A DNA stretch of 64,000 nucleotides. Origin: an uncultured Pseudoteredinibacter sp. Its GTDB lineage: Bacteria > Pseudomonadota > Gammaproteobacteria > Pseudomonadales > Cellvibrionaceae. The position numbers were made by a program, and so were the translations under genes. The stretch is from contig NZ_CANMSS010000001.1 of the NCBI RefSeq assembly GCF_947500695.1, positions 372,001-436,000 on the forward strand, written 5' to 3'. The notes under the pieces are model-generated. The model did not search any database, was not told the DNA's origin, and saw only the letters and a program-made list of their open reading frames with translations. Numbering within the stretch: position 1 is the first letter of the stretch; the number at the start of each line of letters is the position of its first letter. Shown here piece after piece: positions 45,996 through 55,221 of the stretch.

Positions 45996-47591
45996 ATGTC
46001 CGCTTACCAAAATGACATTCAGGCAGCCGGCGCTACCATCGACAAGATGGGCGATTCTTGGAGTGCCATCAACCCAGAATCTGTTGCTCGCATGCGCGCT
46101 CAGAACAAATTCAAAACTGGCTTGGACATCGCTAAGTATACCGCTGGTATCATGCGTCGTGACATGGCTGAGTTCGATAAAGACAAGACCAAGTACACTC
46201 AGTCTTTGGGCTGCTGGCACGGTTTTGTAGGTCAGCAGAAGCTGATCTCTATCAAGAAGCACTTCGGTTCAACTGAGCGTCGCTACTTGTACCTATCAGG
46301 TTGGATGGTTGCGGCTCTACGCTCTGACTTCGGTCCTCTTCCTGACCAGTCTATGCATGAGAAGACTGCTGTAGCTGGCCTTGTAGAAGAGCTATACACC
46401 TTCTTGCGTCAAGCTGATGCTCGTGAGCTAGGTGGTTTGTTCCGCGCTTTGGACGCCGCTCGTGAAGCGGGTGATACGGCTAAAGCTGCAGAGATCCAAG
46501 ATCAAATCGACAACCACGAAACTCACGTTGTGCCAATCGTTGCTGATATCGATGCTGGCTTTGGTAATGCTGAAGCGACTTACTTGATGGCTAAGCAAAT
46601 GATCGAAGCGGGCGCTTGCTGCTTGCAGATCGAAAACCAGGTTGCTGATGAGAAGCAGTGTGGTCACCAGGACGGTAAAGTAACCGTACCTCACGCTGAT
46701 TTCCACAATAAGCTACGTGCGCTACGTTACGCATTCATGGAGCTAGGTGTTGATGACGGCCTAATCGTTGCTCGTACTGACTCTGAAGGTGCTGGTCTAA
46801 CTAAAGAAATCGCTGTGGTTAAAGAGCAAGGCGATCAAGGTGATGTATACAACTCTTACCTAGACGTTGAAGAAATCGACGTAGCTGACATGGCTGAAGG
46901 CGATGTTGTATTCAACCGTGGCGGCAAGTTGGTACGTCCTAAGCGTCTACCTTCTGGTTTGTATCAGTTCCGTCAGGGTACTGGCCATGAGCGTTGCGTA
47001 TTTGACTGTATCGAAGCGATTAATGCCGGTGCTGACCTGTTGTGGATCGAGACTGCGGTTCCAACTGTGCACGAAATTAAGGGCATGATGGACGAAGTAC
47101 GTAAAGTGCACCCTGATGCGAAGTTGGTTTACAACAACTCTCCTTCGTTCAACTGGACTTTGAACTTCCGTCAGCAAACTTACGATGCATGGGCGGCTGA
47201 AGGTAAAGACGTTTCGGCTTACGATCGCGACAACCTAATGTCTGCTGATTACGATGGTTCTGAGTTGTCCGCTGCGGCTGATGCTCGTGTTAAGACTTTC
47301 CAGGCGGATACAGCTCGTGAAGCGAACGTATTCCACCACTTGATTACTCTTCCGACTTACCACACTACCGCCTTGTCAGTAGACAACTTGGCGAAAGAGT
47401 ACTTCGGTGAGCAGGGCATGTTGGGTTATGTTGAAGGCGTTCAGCGTAAAGAGATCCGTCAAGGCATCGCTTGCGTTAAGCACCAGAACATGGCTGGTTC
47501 TGACTTGGGCGACGACCACAAAGAGTACTATGCTGGTGAGAACGCTCTGAAAGCTGGTGGTGCGAAAAACACCTCCAACCAGTTCGGCTAA
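45996..47591 (+). CDS. aceA: Isocitrate lyase (long, Pseudomonas-type)
   Basis: First enzyme of the glyoxylate shunt: isocitrate to succinate and glyoxylate, needed for growth on acetate and fatty acids. 531 aa, about 100 more than E. coli AceA, matching the Pseudomonas/eukaryote-like subfamily. Active-site loop EKQCGHQDGK, VADIDAGFGN upstream, IVARTDSEGAG and YNNSPSFNW. Codon usage is strongly biased (regular CGT, CTA, AAC, GAC), unlike its neighbours, which suggests very high expression. Strong terminator downstream. No glyoxylate partner gene adjoins it. Confidence 0.97.
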   Translation: MSAYQNDIQAAGATIDKMGDSWSAINPESVARMRAQNKFKTGLDIAKYTAGIMRRDMAEFDKDKTKYTQSLGCWHGFVGQQKLISIKKHFGSTERRYLYLSGWMVAALRSDFGPLPDQSMHEKTAVAGLVEELYTFLRQADARELGGLFRALDAAREAGDTAKAAEIQDQIDNHETHVVPIVADIDAGFGNAEATYLMAKQMIEAGACCLQIENQVADEKQCGHQDGKVTVPHADFHNKLRALRYAFMELGVDDGLIVARTDSEGAGLTKEIAVVKEQGDQGDVYNSYLDVEEIDVADMAEGDVVFNRGGKLVRPKRLPSGLYQFRQGTGHERCVFDCIEAINAGADLLWIETAVPTVHEIKGMMDEVRKVHPDAKLVYNNSPSFNWTLNFRQQTYDAWAAEGKDVSAYDRDNLMSADYDGSELSAAADARVKTFQADTAREANVFHHLITLPTYHTTALSVDNLAKEYFGEQGMLGYVEGVQRKEIRQGIACVKHQNMAGSDLGDDHKEYYAGENALKAGGAKNTSNQFG

Positions 47592-47633
47592 ATCGAGCTA
47601 GTTGCTAGGGGCTTAGCAATAGGCTCCACAGCG

Positions 47634-47668
47634 AAAAAGCGGCCCCTGTTATAGGTGCCGCTTTTTTT
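47634..47668 (+). terminator. Rho-independent terminator of aceA
   Basis: AAAAAGCGGC and GCCGCTTTTT pair with a 13-base interior that itself has CC/GG pairs; the T run reaches seven. A second smaller hairpin TTGCTA/TAGCAA (47602-47619) precedes it. Confidence 0.93.
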
Positions 47669-47680
47669 ATGCCTCGAGTC

Positions 47681-47708
47681 GGGGCCGGACTCAATCGGGT
47701 CTGACCCC
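47681..47708. repeat. REP-like imperfect palindrome
   Basis: GGGGCCGGACTC and GGGTCTGACCCC are inverted and match at 9 of 12 positions around a 4-base loop. The GGGGTCnGACCC-type core resembles intergenic REP motifs. Copy number elsewhere is unknown. Confidence 0.4.
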
Positions 47709-47771
47709 TGATAAGTAAAATAGGTTAAACTCCCAGCGTTTTAAGCCATAGATGATTAAGTGATTGTGAGC

Positions 47772-48335
47772 ATGACAGATATTCCAGCCCAATTTAAAGA
47801 TTCTCCCGAGTTATTGAGCGAGGCGGGCTTCGCTAATAGCAACATTTGGTATCACGGTACCTCTTCGGCGCTACTGGGCTCTATTCAGGCCTATGGCCTC
47901 AAGCGTTCCGGCGATAAAGCCATGAAACAAGCAGCAAAGCAGACCATGGCGACTATTGGCAATAGCTATACTGAAACCATTGAACCGGTGTTTTTAACCC
48001 AGAGTAAAGAGCTGGCCTATTATTGGGCCGCTCAAGCTGTACGTGATCGTGGTGTCAGGGTGGAGGGTGATGAGCAGCCTGCCATTCTTGAGTTGCAGCT
48101 ACCTGAAGAGCTAAACAAGCTGGTGAAACCCGATGTCGGCGCTATGAGTTTACTACTGATCCAGGAGGGGGAAGCATATCTGGCGCATGTGGCGGGTATT
48201 TATCAGGCTAAAGGCTTGCCGGTTCCGGATATAGACCTTCGCAGCGCTGATCGAATGGAGTATCTCAATAAACTCGGCATGGCTTATATTGATAAAGATA
48301 TCAGCTTAGAGCACATTCAATTTTTAAGCGCTTAG
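47772..48335 (+). CDS. Putative ADP-ribosyltransferase-fold protein
   Basis: 187 aa from ATG 47772; GTG 47760 or 47766 are alternatives, and none has a clear ribosome site. The pattern WYHGTSSALLGSIQAYGL, then VFLTQSKELAYYWAAQA, then DISLEHIQFL near the end, recalls the His - Tyr - Glu layout of ART-fold proteins (RNA 2'-phosphotransferase, PARP-like and related toxins). The fold is inferred from motif spacing only, not established. No partner gene (antitoxin or immunity) adjoins it. It follows aceA after a terminator and a REP-like repeat. Confidence 0.5.
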   Translation: MTDIPAQFKDSPELLSEAGFANSNIWYHGTSSALLGSIQAYGLKRSGDKAMKQAAKQTMATIGNSYTETIEPVFLTQSKELAYYWAAQAVRDRGVRVEGDEQPAILELQLPEELNKLVKPDVGAMSLLLIQEGEAYLAHVAGIYQAKGLPVPDIDLRSADRMEYLNKLGMAYIDKDISLEHIQFLSA

Positions 48336-48599
48336 TTCGATTGAAAGCAAGGAAGCTTTAATCACGTCTGCATAGAGCGCGTTTGAAAAACGACCGTTTG
48401 GCGCTTAAAGCAAGGTGCATAGCATCGCTTGGAGTATACTGGTGGAGCTGTTGTACAAATGATCGCCACCTTATGTGATCACCACAATAAATAATGTAGC
48501 TGTGCAAGGATGCCACAAGCGAACTATGCGATATCTATTGATTTATACTACGAACGCTTTTTATGTGTCTCTTACTCCTCGATGTGAGGGGCTGGCATA

Positions 48600-49655
48600 G
48601 TGCTGTTTCAAGATAATTCCCCACATCGCCGCTCCGTGATGCGTGCCCTTAGCCTTTTTACGGCTTGGGGTGGTTTAATATTTTGTGTCTTAAATATAAT
48701 GCGAGGGTTGCATGGCTTGGCCGCTATTGAATTTCTAGCGGCTATGGCGGCTGTCTTCTCTTATTATCGAATGGCCACAACACAGCGGTTACTGGCTTGG
48801 AGTGTGGGATTTATCCTGTGTTTCTACACCATAATGATGATTGCTTTGCTGGTGCCCAATACCAGTCCGACAATTTTTGTTTGGGTGTTTTTACTGCCTT
48901 TAATTTCTTATCTTACCTTGGGTAGTCACCTAGGCCTCAGGTTTACCGCGGTTTACGTCTTTTTCGCAGCTGTGGCATTTTATATTCGTGTAGAGATGGA
49001 GATAGGTATCCTAACCTTAAGCAGTGCGTTTAATGTGGTACTGTGCGGCTCACTTATTTGGGTGTTTTCTCATCTTTATGAGGTGAATAGAGAGCGCTCA
49101 CAGCAGGCGCTTATGAAGATGGCTTCACAGGACTCATTGACGGGCTTGAATAATCGACTACGTCTTACTGAGATATTTCAGCGTGAGGTTCAGGTTGCTA
49201 AACGTAATGATATAGCGCTGAGCCTGTTGTTGATCGATGTTGACCACTTTAAAGAGGTCAATGATCGTTACGGGCATATACTCGGAGACCGAGTTTTACA
49301 AGGTTTGGCTGATTTAATTCGAAGCCATAGTCGCCAAACGGATTATGGATTTAGAGTTGGCGGGGAAGAGTTTTGCTTAATTCTCTCTGGAGCTGACCTT
49401 AATTCTGCATCTAATGTGGCCGAAACACTGCGCCAGTCTATTGACTCAGAGAGCTTTGAGCAGGACGGAGAAAGTGTTTATGTAACCGTTAGCATTGGGG
49501 TGGCAGAGTACGGCAATGACGGCAGGGATCTTGATAGTCTTTATCGCGTTGCAGATAAGCGCCTCTATGGAGCAAAAACCTCAGGGCGCAACCGGGTGGT
49601 GAAAGAAGGCTTTAATCATGCGGTAGATATCCGCTCCGTATCTGCTTCAATCTAG
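48600..49655 (+). CDS. Membrane diguanylate cyclase (GGDEF)
   Basis: 351 aa starting at GTG 48600 after GAGGGG. An N-terminal block of about six membrane helices (residues 15-165, MASE-like but not assigned to a named type) is followed by a GGDEF domain with SQDSLTGLNNRLRL, LLLIDVDHFKEVNDRYGH and the signature GGEEF (Gly-Gly-Glu-Glu-Phe). It therefore should make cyclic di-GMP. No I-site RxxD is seen directly before the signature. The 264-bp space before it holds no gene. Confidence 0.93.
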   Translation: MLFQDNSPHRRSVMRALSLFTAWGGLIFCVLNIMRGLHGLAAIEFLAAMAAVFSYYRMATTQRLLAWSVGFILCFYTIMMIALLVPNTSPTIFVWVFLLPLISYLTLGSHLGLRFTAVYVFFAAVAFYIRVEMEIGILTLSSAFNVVLCGSLIWVFSHLYEVNRERSQQALMKMASQDSLTGLNNRLRLTEIFQREVQVAKRNDIALSLLLIDVDHFKEVNDRYGHILGDRVLQGLADLIRSHSRQTDYGFRVGGEEFCLILSGADLNSASNVAETLRQSIDSESFEQDGESVYVTVSIGVAEYGNDGRDLDSLYRVADKRLYGAKTSGRNRVVKEGFNHAVDIRSVSASI

Positions 49656-49752
49656 TCCAGCTCTGTTATCTGTGCTATCTGTATTTAAAATGCAGATGGA
49701 CAAAGCTATATCTTTGATGAATAATAGCGACCACTGAAATAAAGTGTCGCCT

Positions 49753-50691
49753 ATGAATATCTCCCGTATCGATCTCAATCTTCTTGTCTATCTCGACGTG
49801 CTTCTTAGAGAGCGCAATGTTACTAAAGCGGCTAGCCATTTGGGTATTAGTCAGCCAGCCATGAGTAATGGTTTAAAGCGCCTAAGAGAATTGTTTAATG
49901 ACCCATTACTGGTAAGAACCAGCGAAGGGATGACCCCCACTGAGAGAGCAACAGAATTGGAGCCCCAGGTAAGGGCGGTACTGGCTGATATCGAAAAGGC
50001 AGTGCAACCTCGGGAAGACTTCGATGCTAAGGGCAGTGAGCGAGTATTTCGCATCATGGCCAGCGATTATGCAGAATCGACTTTATTCCCGAAGCTATTA
50101 AAGCGCTTACGTAATGATGCGCCAGGTGTAACGCTGGATATTATGACGCCCAGTGACGTGAGTTTTCTCGATGTAGAGCAAGGCAAGGTTGATATGGTGA
50201 TCAACCGTTTTGACTCTATGCCACAGTCCTTTCACCAGTTGACGGTTTGGCGTGATAGCTTTTCTTGCCTAATGAGTAAGAAGAATCCCGCTAGGCACGA
50301 TTTTGATCTCGAAAAATATCTGCAATCCAAGCATGTTTGGGTCAGTAAAACCGGCATGGGCGTGGGCGTAGGCGTTAACCCGAGTGACGTACAGCGCCTG
50401 GGTTGGGTTGATGAAGCTTTGGCAAAAGCCGGCCATAAGCGTGAGATTACCGTTTTTACCCGCCACTATCAGGCCGCAATGCTGCTAGCGGAACAAAAAG
50501 ATCTGGTGGTGACCATTCCTACCCGGGCGGCTCAGCTGCAAAGCAAAAATAGTCGCGTGGTGATTAAAGATCCGCCATTTGAGATACCTCCGCTCGAGCT
50601 GAAAATGGCCTGGAGTCCCTTATTGCAAAATAATCCGGCGCATCAATGGCTTCGTCGCTTAATAGCTGAAGTCGCAAAAACGATTGACTAA
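49753..50691 (+). CDS. LysR-type transcriptional regulator
   Basis: 312 aa. N-terminal helix-turn-helix RNVTKAASHLGISQPAMSNGLKRLRELF-type segment (about residues 20-50), then a substrate-binding domain. Family start NISRIDLNLLVYL favours ATG 49753 over GTG 49744. It lies 26 bp before the LpxR-type gene on the same strand, so it may be in one transcript with it or regulate it. The effector is unknown. Confidence 0.92.
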   Translation: MNISRIDLNLLVYLDVLLRERNVTKAASHLGISQPAMSNGLKRLRELFNDPLLVRTSEGMTPTERATELEPQVRAVLADIEKAVQPREDFDAKGSERVFRIMASDYAESTLFPKLLKRLRNDAPGVTLDIMTPSDVSFLDVEQGKVDMVINRFDSMPQSFHQLTVWRDSFSCLMSKKNPARHDFDLEKYLQSKHVWVSKTGMGVGVGVNPSDVQRLGWVDEALAKAGHKREITVFTRHYQAAMLLAEQKDLVVTIPTRAAQLQSKNSRVVIKDPPFEIPPLELKMAWSPLLQNNPAHQWLRRLIAEVAKTID

Positions 50692-50717
50692 GGCCTAAGG
50701 CCGTTCAAAGGAAAGAA

Positions 50718-51761
50718 ATGAACAAGATATACGGAGCCTTGTGCGTACTGGCTGCGAGCGTTAACCCTATGGCTGCTTTAGCAGAAGATCGCTGGACGGC
50801 CAATTTATACTTTGAAAACGATCTGTTTACCGGCACGGATTTGAATTACACCAATGGTGTGCGAATGTCTTTTATCTCGCCGGATGTCGACAGCTTCTTG
50901 ACCAGTCGTGAAGAAGCTTACCCTTGGGTGAATACACTCAATGAGTGGCTTAAGTTCATTCACCCAAGTCCTCCTAAAAAGGGTGAGCAGCATGCGCAGC
51001 GCAATATGATTTTGAGTGCCGGCCAGCTTATGTTTACCCCTACAGATCGTAACCGTCTAACAGTTGACCCAGATGATCGCCCCTATGCGGGTTGGTTATA
51101 CGGCGGCATTGGTTATCAAGCTCGAGTTGGTGATCGTCTGCATTCTGTTGAGTTAAATTTAGGGGTGGTAGGGCCTCTGGCCAAGGCGAAAGAAGCTCAA
51201 GACTTTATTCATGCGGAGCGTGATATCGATTTATTTTTAGGCTGGGATAATCAGCTTGAAAACGAGCCGGGCTTTCAGTTGGTTTTTGAGCGCAAACGCC
51301 GATTCCAAATTACCGATGAGCCTATTCTTGGCTTTATCGATATGGACTTTATTAACCACTGGGGGGGTAGCATTGGCAATGTGAGCTCCTATCTAAATGC
51401 GGGCGGTGAATTCCGTATGGGCTATCGTTTACCCAATGATTTCGGTGTGTCCACTTTGCGCCCTGGGGGTGATAACAGTGCGCCTGGCCTGGGTAATCCA
51501 CTCGATCGCGATTGGCATATTTATGGTTTTGTGGCGACGGATGTTCGACTAGTCGCTAACAATATCTTTTTGGATGGTAACACCTTTCGCGATAGTCACT
51601 CGGTTGATAAAGAATACCTAGTGGGTGATGCAGCTATTGGAGCAGCGATAATCTATGAGCGTTGGAAGCTGTCTTACTCCCATGTTTTTCGCAGCAAAGA
51701 ATTTAAGCAACAGAATGAAGGGCAGGCTTATGGCTCGATCTCATTGAGTTATAGTTTTTAA
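50718..51761 (+). CDS. LpxR-family lipid A deacylase (outer membrane)
   Basis: 347 aa outer-membrane beta-barrel of the LpxR/DUF2219 family, which removes the 3'-acyloxyacyl group of lipid A. Signal peptide ends at ALA-ED (about residue 22). Family motifs: YFENDLFTGTDLNYTNGVRM, DDRPYAGWLYGG, LHSVELNLGVVGP, and the terminal Phe of YGSISLSYSF as in barrel proteins. The Asn-Asp of FENDLF corresponds to active-site residues of Salmonella LpxR. AAAGGAAAG precedes ATG 50718. It converges with the T2SS operon, 21 bp away. Confidence 0.85.
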   Translation: MNKIYGALCVLAASVNPMAALAEDRWTANLYFENDLFTGTDLNYTNGVRMSFISPDVDSFLTSREEAYPWVNTLNEWLKFIHPSPPKKGEQHAQRNMILSAGQLMFTPTDRNRLTVDPDDRPYAGWLYGGIGYQARVGDRLHSVELNLGVVGPLAKAKEAQDFIHAERDIDLFLGWDNQLENEPGFQLVFERKRRFQITDEPILGFIDMDFINHWGGSIGNVSSYLNAGGEFRMGYRLPNDFGVSTLRPGGDNSAPGLGNPLDRDWHIYGFVATDVRLVANNIFLDGNTFRDSHSVDKEYLVGDAAIGAAIIYERWKLSYSHVFRSKEFKQQNEGQAYGSISLSYSF

Positions 51762-51782
51762 GATTTTCACTATAAGGTAAAG

Positions 51783-52676
51783 TCAAAACAACTGGCTTCC
51801 CCAGAACAAGGCACAGATAACGCTTAAGCTAATGCCTGCCAGCATTAGCGGCTTGGCGGGGCGTTGTAAGCGATAGCTGTTTGCCAGTGCCGGAAAATGG
51901 CTATTGAGCAGGTTGCTATTGGGTTTTGGCTTGACGTCGAATGAGTGCTGAAAGCAAAGCAGTTGTTCTAAATCAGCAGCCTCGCAGGGGCTGCAGAGCT
52001 CAATATCAATGGCGTTTTTACTCATTTCTTGCCGCTCCAACTCTGAAAAATTCTTACTGAACTCTTCCAGGCAGCCATAGATTTTGAGCTTGTCGGTCTG
52101 AGCTTTTGAAAGGCGACTCCACCAGGCCTGAGCCCAGCTCTGATGCACGCTGTAGGCTTGTCGCTGGAATGCGGATTTTGCCAAGCCTTGTTGATTAATG
52201 ATCAGGCGAGAACCGAGGCATAAGGCTGTGGCAAAGTCTGCTTCTTGCGGCAAAAGTTGGTAATCAAAATAAACATCTACCAACGCCAGGCCGTCGAGGC
52301 TTTGATAGAGTTTGTCGAAGAACTCACGGTCGATGGCTTCAATACTGTGGGTGTTTCTATTCGAATGGCAATGGCTTAAGAGCTCCTCGGTTTTTACGCT
52401 GCTAAACTCCTGAAGGGCAAACTCGGCTGCAGCGCGAGCATTTCGTTTAGAGCAGCTGAGGTCGGCGCTCAAGCAAATGCTGTGTTCGCTAGCAATAATA
52501 ACGTGACAGGGAAGGCTAGAGAACTCACTCGGTAGTAGGGCCTGTAAAGGCTGGCTGCTGTGTCTATTAATGCTGGAGTGGGCCATATTTAGGCAGCCGC
52601 TCGAGCTTACCTGACCGTCCTCATAGACCAGCCATTCCACCGAGGGTTTTATGTATATATATAAATGCGCAGCCAT
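51783..52676 (-). CDS. gspL: Type II secretion protein GspL, truncated
   Basis: 297 aa. Resembles the cytoplasmic actin-like domain of GspL (which recruits the GspE ATPase), then one membrane helix (about 276-296, LMLAGISLSVICALFWG), where the protein stops. Typical GspL continues for about 100 more residues with a periplasmic ferredoxin-like domain that binds GspM. Neither that domain nor gspM follows: the convergent LpxR gene starts 21 bp away. Last gene of the T2SS operon, with 3 bp to gspK. Assignment is from operon position and architecture; sequence conservation is low. Confidence 0.75.
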   Translation of the reverse strand: MAAHLYIYIKPSVEWLVYEDGQVSSSGCLNMAHSSINRHSSQPLQALLPSEFSSLPCHVIIASEHSICLSADLSCSKRNARAAAEFALQEFSSVKTEELLSHCHSNRNTHSIEAIDREFFDKLYQSLDGLALVDVYFDYQLLPQEADFATALCLGSRLIINQQGLAKSAFQRQAYSVHQSWAQAWWSRLSKAQTDKLKIYGCLEEFSKNFSELERQEMSKNAIDIELCSPCEAADLEQLLCFQHSFDVKPKPNSNLLNSHFPALANSYRLQRPAKPLMLAGISLSVICALFWGSQLF

Positions 52677-52679
52677 GCA

Positions 52680-53654
52680 TTACATCCTATAACTAAATAG
52701 CTTTTTAAGCACCTGGTTTTGTTGTTGTATAAACCACCACTGCGCCTGCTTGTGGTGGCTACGTGCCACGGTAATGCGAAGCCAGTAAAACTCATCGCGT
52801 AGTTGCAGTTGTAGTTTCACCTGGCTTGGAAGTTCGATGGATTGCAGTTCGCCCATATTCCAAAACTGGTGGTTACTACTTAAAGGTTTTTTGCTAATTC
52901 TATCAATAAGTCGAGCGCTTCTCTCACGGTCCAGCTGATTGAGCAGCAGCGCGCGTAGTAATGGTATATCTTCTTTGCTGAAATTATTAGTGTTCCAGCG
53001 GCTATCATTATGTGGTCGAAAACAAATAAAGTCGTTTAGGCGCAGCCAATCTTCGTTTTTCCATCCTACGGCTAGTAGCCGCTCGGCTAAGCTATCTTTG
53101 CTCGCGATAGGGTCTAGGCTAGAGCTTCTTAAAATTTCACTGGAATATTCATGGATGAGCGCGATGTCATTGTTAGGGTTGGGCGCTTGGATATTTTCCA
53201 GTAAGAATTTGAGTTGTAGAAGTGCAGGGCTTGTTTGGAGATGTTGCAAATCAAAGTCGATGATACTGTTTAGGTTAATACAGGGCGTTGCTGGTGAAAG
53301 TTTTGCTTTAACGGTGCTTTCATTTATGGCTAAGCTATAGTTTTCAAACCAAGGCTGCCTAGGGTGACTGCTGTTATGGCTGCTAATACTTTGGGCATAG
53401 TAGTCAAACGCGTACTGTTCAATTGCCCCAAGATCAGTACTGATAGCTTGCTGTTGTTTCTGCATTGTAAGCCGACGCTGTAGGTGGTAACTATTTTCGG
53501 CGCTGTTGACCACCAGTATGCTGATAACAGCGAGCAATAAAAGGACCAGTAGCAAAGCTGCGCCAGACTGTCGCCCTCTATCGCCTTTGCCACTATTTAA
53601 GGGCTTGTTAGCGATGGGATTGATGCTTTTAACTTTACTCATATTCGTGCTCAC
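52680..53654 (-). CDS. gspK: Type II secretion minor pseudopilin GspK
   Basis: 324 aa. Unusually long N-terminal leader (about 32 residues) before SGAALLLVLLLLAVISILVV, the pseudopilin helix, without the Glu5 that GspK characteristically lacks. The large C-terminal domain is typical of GspK, which caps the pseudopilus tip with GspI and GspJ. Overlaps gspJ by 4 bp and is 3 bp from gspL. Confidence 0.85.
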   Translation of the reverse strand: MSTNMSKVKSINPIANKPLNSGKGDRGRQSGAALLLVLLLLAVISILVVNSAENSYHLQRRLTMQKQQQAISTDLGAIEQYAFDYYAQSISSHNSSHPRQPWFENYSLAINESTVKAKLSPATPCINLNSIIDFDLQHLQTSPALLQLKFLLENIQAPNPNNDIALIHEYSSEILRSSSLDPIASKDSLAERLLAVGWKNEDWLRLNDFICFRPHNDSRWNTNNFSKEDIPLLRALLLNQLDRERSARLIDRISKKPLSSNHQFWNMGELQSIELPSQVKLQLQLRDEFYWLRITVARSHHKQAQWWFIQQQNQVLKKLFSYRM

Positions 53655-54259
53655 TGGCGGAGTAAAGTCTGTTGATAGGCGGCTTGTTCTGGGTATTGCC
53701 AGTCGATAGCAATTGCCTTAATGGTGTTTTCTGTTTGAATGGTATCCGTTGTTTGAGCAGTGCCCTCTGCTTGAATAGTGTTTTCTGATAAGGAATTAAC
53801 AGCTGTGCCGGGTGAGTCGCTGTGCCAGGACCCAGCTCTAAAAAAAGAGAAGCTGGCCAGCTCTCTATCTTCAGAGAGCTGAAATTCTCCCCAGTTACCT
53901 AAAGAGTCGAGTTGATCTCGAAAAAGCCCGTGCTCATTAGCGCGATAGCGCAAGTATCGAACACGATTTTCTTTGCTCTCTGACAGGGTGTGCTTTAGCT
54001 CTAGAACAAAACAATTTTCTGGGCTTCTACAATCTTGGCTTGGCCAAACAATATTTTTGCTATTTAGTAGATCACGGCTTATAAGCTGTTCGAGCGAAAA
54101 ACGTTCCTGCAATAGCCGGCTCTTCTCCGTTATTTTGTCGTTCAGTAGGGATGCGCGCTGCAAAGCTTGGCTCGCAGCTACCGAAATTAGGGAAAAAATC
54201 GCTAAGCTAATCAAAGTTTCTATCAGGCTAATGCCTTTTTGAGGGTGCATCAGTTTCAT
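53651..54259 (-). CDS. gspJ: Type II secretion minor pseudopilin GspJ
   Basis: 202 aa. Prepilin signal KGISLIETLISLAIFSLISV (cleavage after Gly, Glu at +5). The globular domain is typical of GspJ in size and position. The C-terminus has a Thr/Ser/Glu-rich repetitive stretch (TIQAEGTAQTTDTIQTENTI). Overlaps gspI by 4 bp and gspK by 4 bp, so translation is coupled. Confidence 0.87.
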   Translation of the reverse strand: MKLMHPQKGISLIETLISLAIFSLISVAASQALQRASLLNDKITEKSRLLQERFSLEQLISRDLLNSKNIVWPSQDCRSPENCFVLELKHTLSESKENRVRYLRYRANEHGLFRDQLDSLGNWGEFQLSEDRELASFSFFRAGSWHSDSPGTAVNSLSENTIQAEGTAQTTDTIQTENTIKAIAIDWQYPEQAAYQQTLLRQ

Positions 54260-54699
54260 GGCTTGTCGCTACCGTATTTGTGGTGGCGGTAGCCAATTTG
54301 TTGATAGGCATTGTCAGCCAGCTGAGTATCAGCGGAAAATTTTTGGTGAACCGTTTGAGTTGCTAAAAGTGTATTGTCTAAATAGATTTCAAGTGTCAGG
54401 GAGTTCCAGTTTAGAAGTTGGCCGGTTTTAGGGGAATAGTTGACGGTCCATGTTTTCCCTGCATATTGATACTTGGCCTGCTCAGGCCCTATGGGCCAAC
54501 GTCTATATTGCAGTTGTAGCTCAGAAGCAAGGTTATTACTCAAATGCCCGGCAAGGTGTTTGTGTTCAATTTTATACTGCCTTTCAAGTTGAAACTGTAA
54601 ACTACCTAAAGCCAATACTACCGTGCTGGCGAAAATAGCCAGGGCGACCAGGACTTCAATCATCGATAAACCATGCTGCTTGTACCGGTGAGTCTTCAT
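54256..54699 (-). CDS. gspI: Type II secretion minor pseudopilin GspI
   Basis: 147 aa. Prepilin signal HGLSMIEVLVALAIFASTVV. Body of about 110 residues with YAGKTWTVNYSPKTG, as in small GspI. Overlaps gspH and gspJ by 4 bp each. Confidence 0.87.
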   Translation of the reverse strand: MKTHRYKQHGLSMIEVLVALAIFASTVVLALGSLQFQLERQYKIEHKHLAGHLSNNLASELQLQYRRWPIGPEQAKYQYAGKTWTVNYSPKTGQLLNWNSLTLEIYLDNTLLATQTVHQKFSADTQLADNAYQQIGYRHHKYGSDKP

Positions 54700-55220
54700 G
54701 GCAGTTCTTCTATTTGGCCGTGGCTATGTATCAGAAGGCCGGGGTTGTTGTTCTCTACCTCTGGTATAGAAGCAGCCCTTTCTCTAAGCTGGTAGCTATC
54801 TAAGGCTAGCCCGCCAGTAAAAAACATTTGAAACTTTGCGCCGTTACCGTGCGAGCTTGGCTCGCTAGAGCAGGGCTTGCAATCATCTAGGGGGCTAAGA
54901 TATAGGCAGATGTCCTTATTGATTTTTAGTTGGCTATCAGTGTCTACCCATCGCCCGTTGGTATTCGATCGTTCTGGGGAGGTAGCGACCACAGCATACT
55001 GATATTTTTGCACGCGAAGATGCGCACCAGAGCAGCTTATACGCAGTTGGTCTTGTAAATAAAAAGACTGTTGGATGCTGTGCTCAATAAAACGGCTGAT
55101 ACTTTGCCAGTCATTGCCGTGCTGTTTGTTGCCAAAATTTAGAATAACCAGACTGCTGGCTAGCGCTAGAATGGCGAGGGTAATTAATACTTCCAGCAGG
55201 CTTAGTCCTTGGTTTCGCAT
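54696..55220 (-). CDS. gspH: Type II secretion minor pseudopilin GspH
   Basis: 174 aa. Prepilin signal NQGLSLLEVLITLAILALAS. The body fits GspH, with FQMFFTGGLALDSYQL and a C-terminal GLLIHSHGQIEEL strand. It lacks the short repeat-poor body and conserved sequence of the major pseudopilin GspG, which normally lies between gspF and gspH. Here gspH follows gspF after 1 bp. Confidence 0.82.
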   Translation of the reverse strand: MRNQGLSLLEVLITLAILALASSLVILNFGNKQHGNDWQSISRFIEHSIQQSFYLQDQLRISCSGAHLRVQKYQYAVVATSPERSNTNGRWVDTDSQLKINKDICLYLSPLDDCKPCSSEPSSHGNGAKFQMFFTGGLALDSYQLRERAASIPEVENNNPGLLIHSHGQIEELP

Positions 55221-55221
55221 T

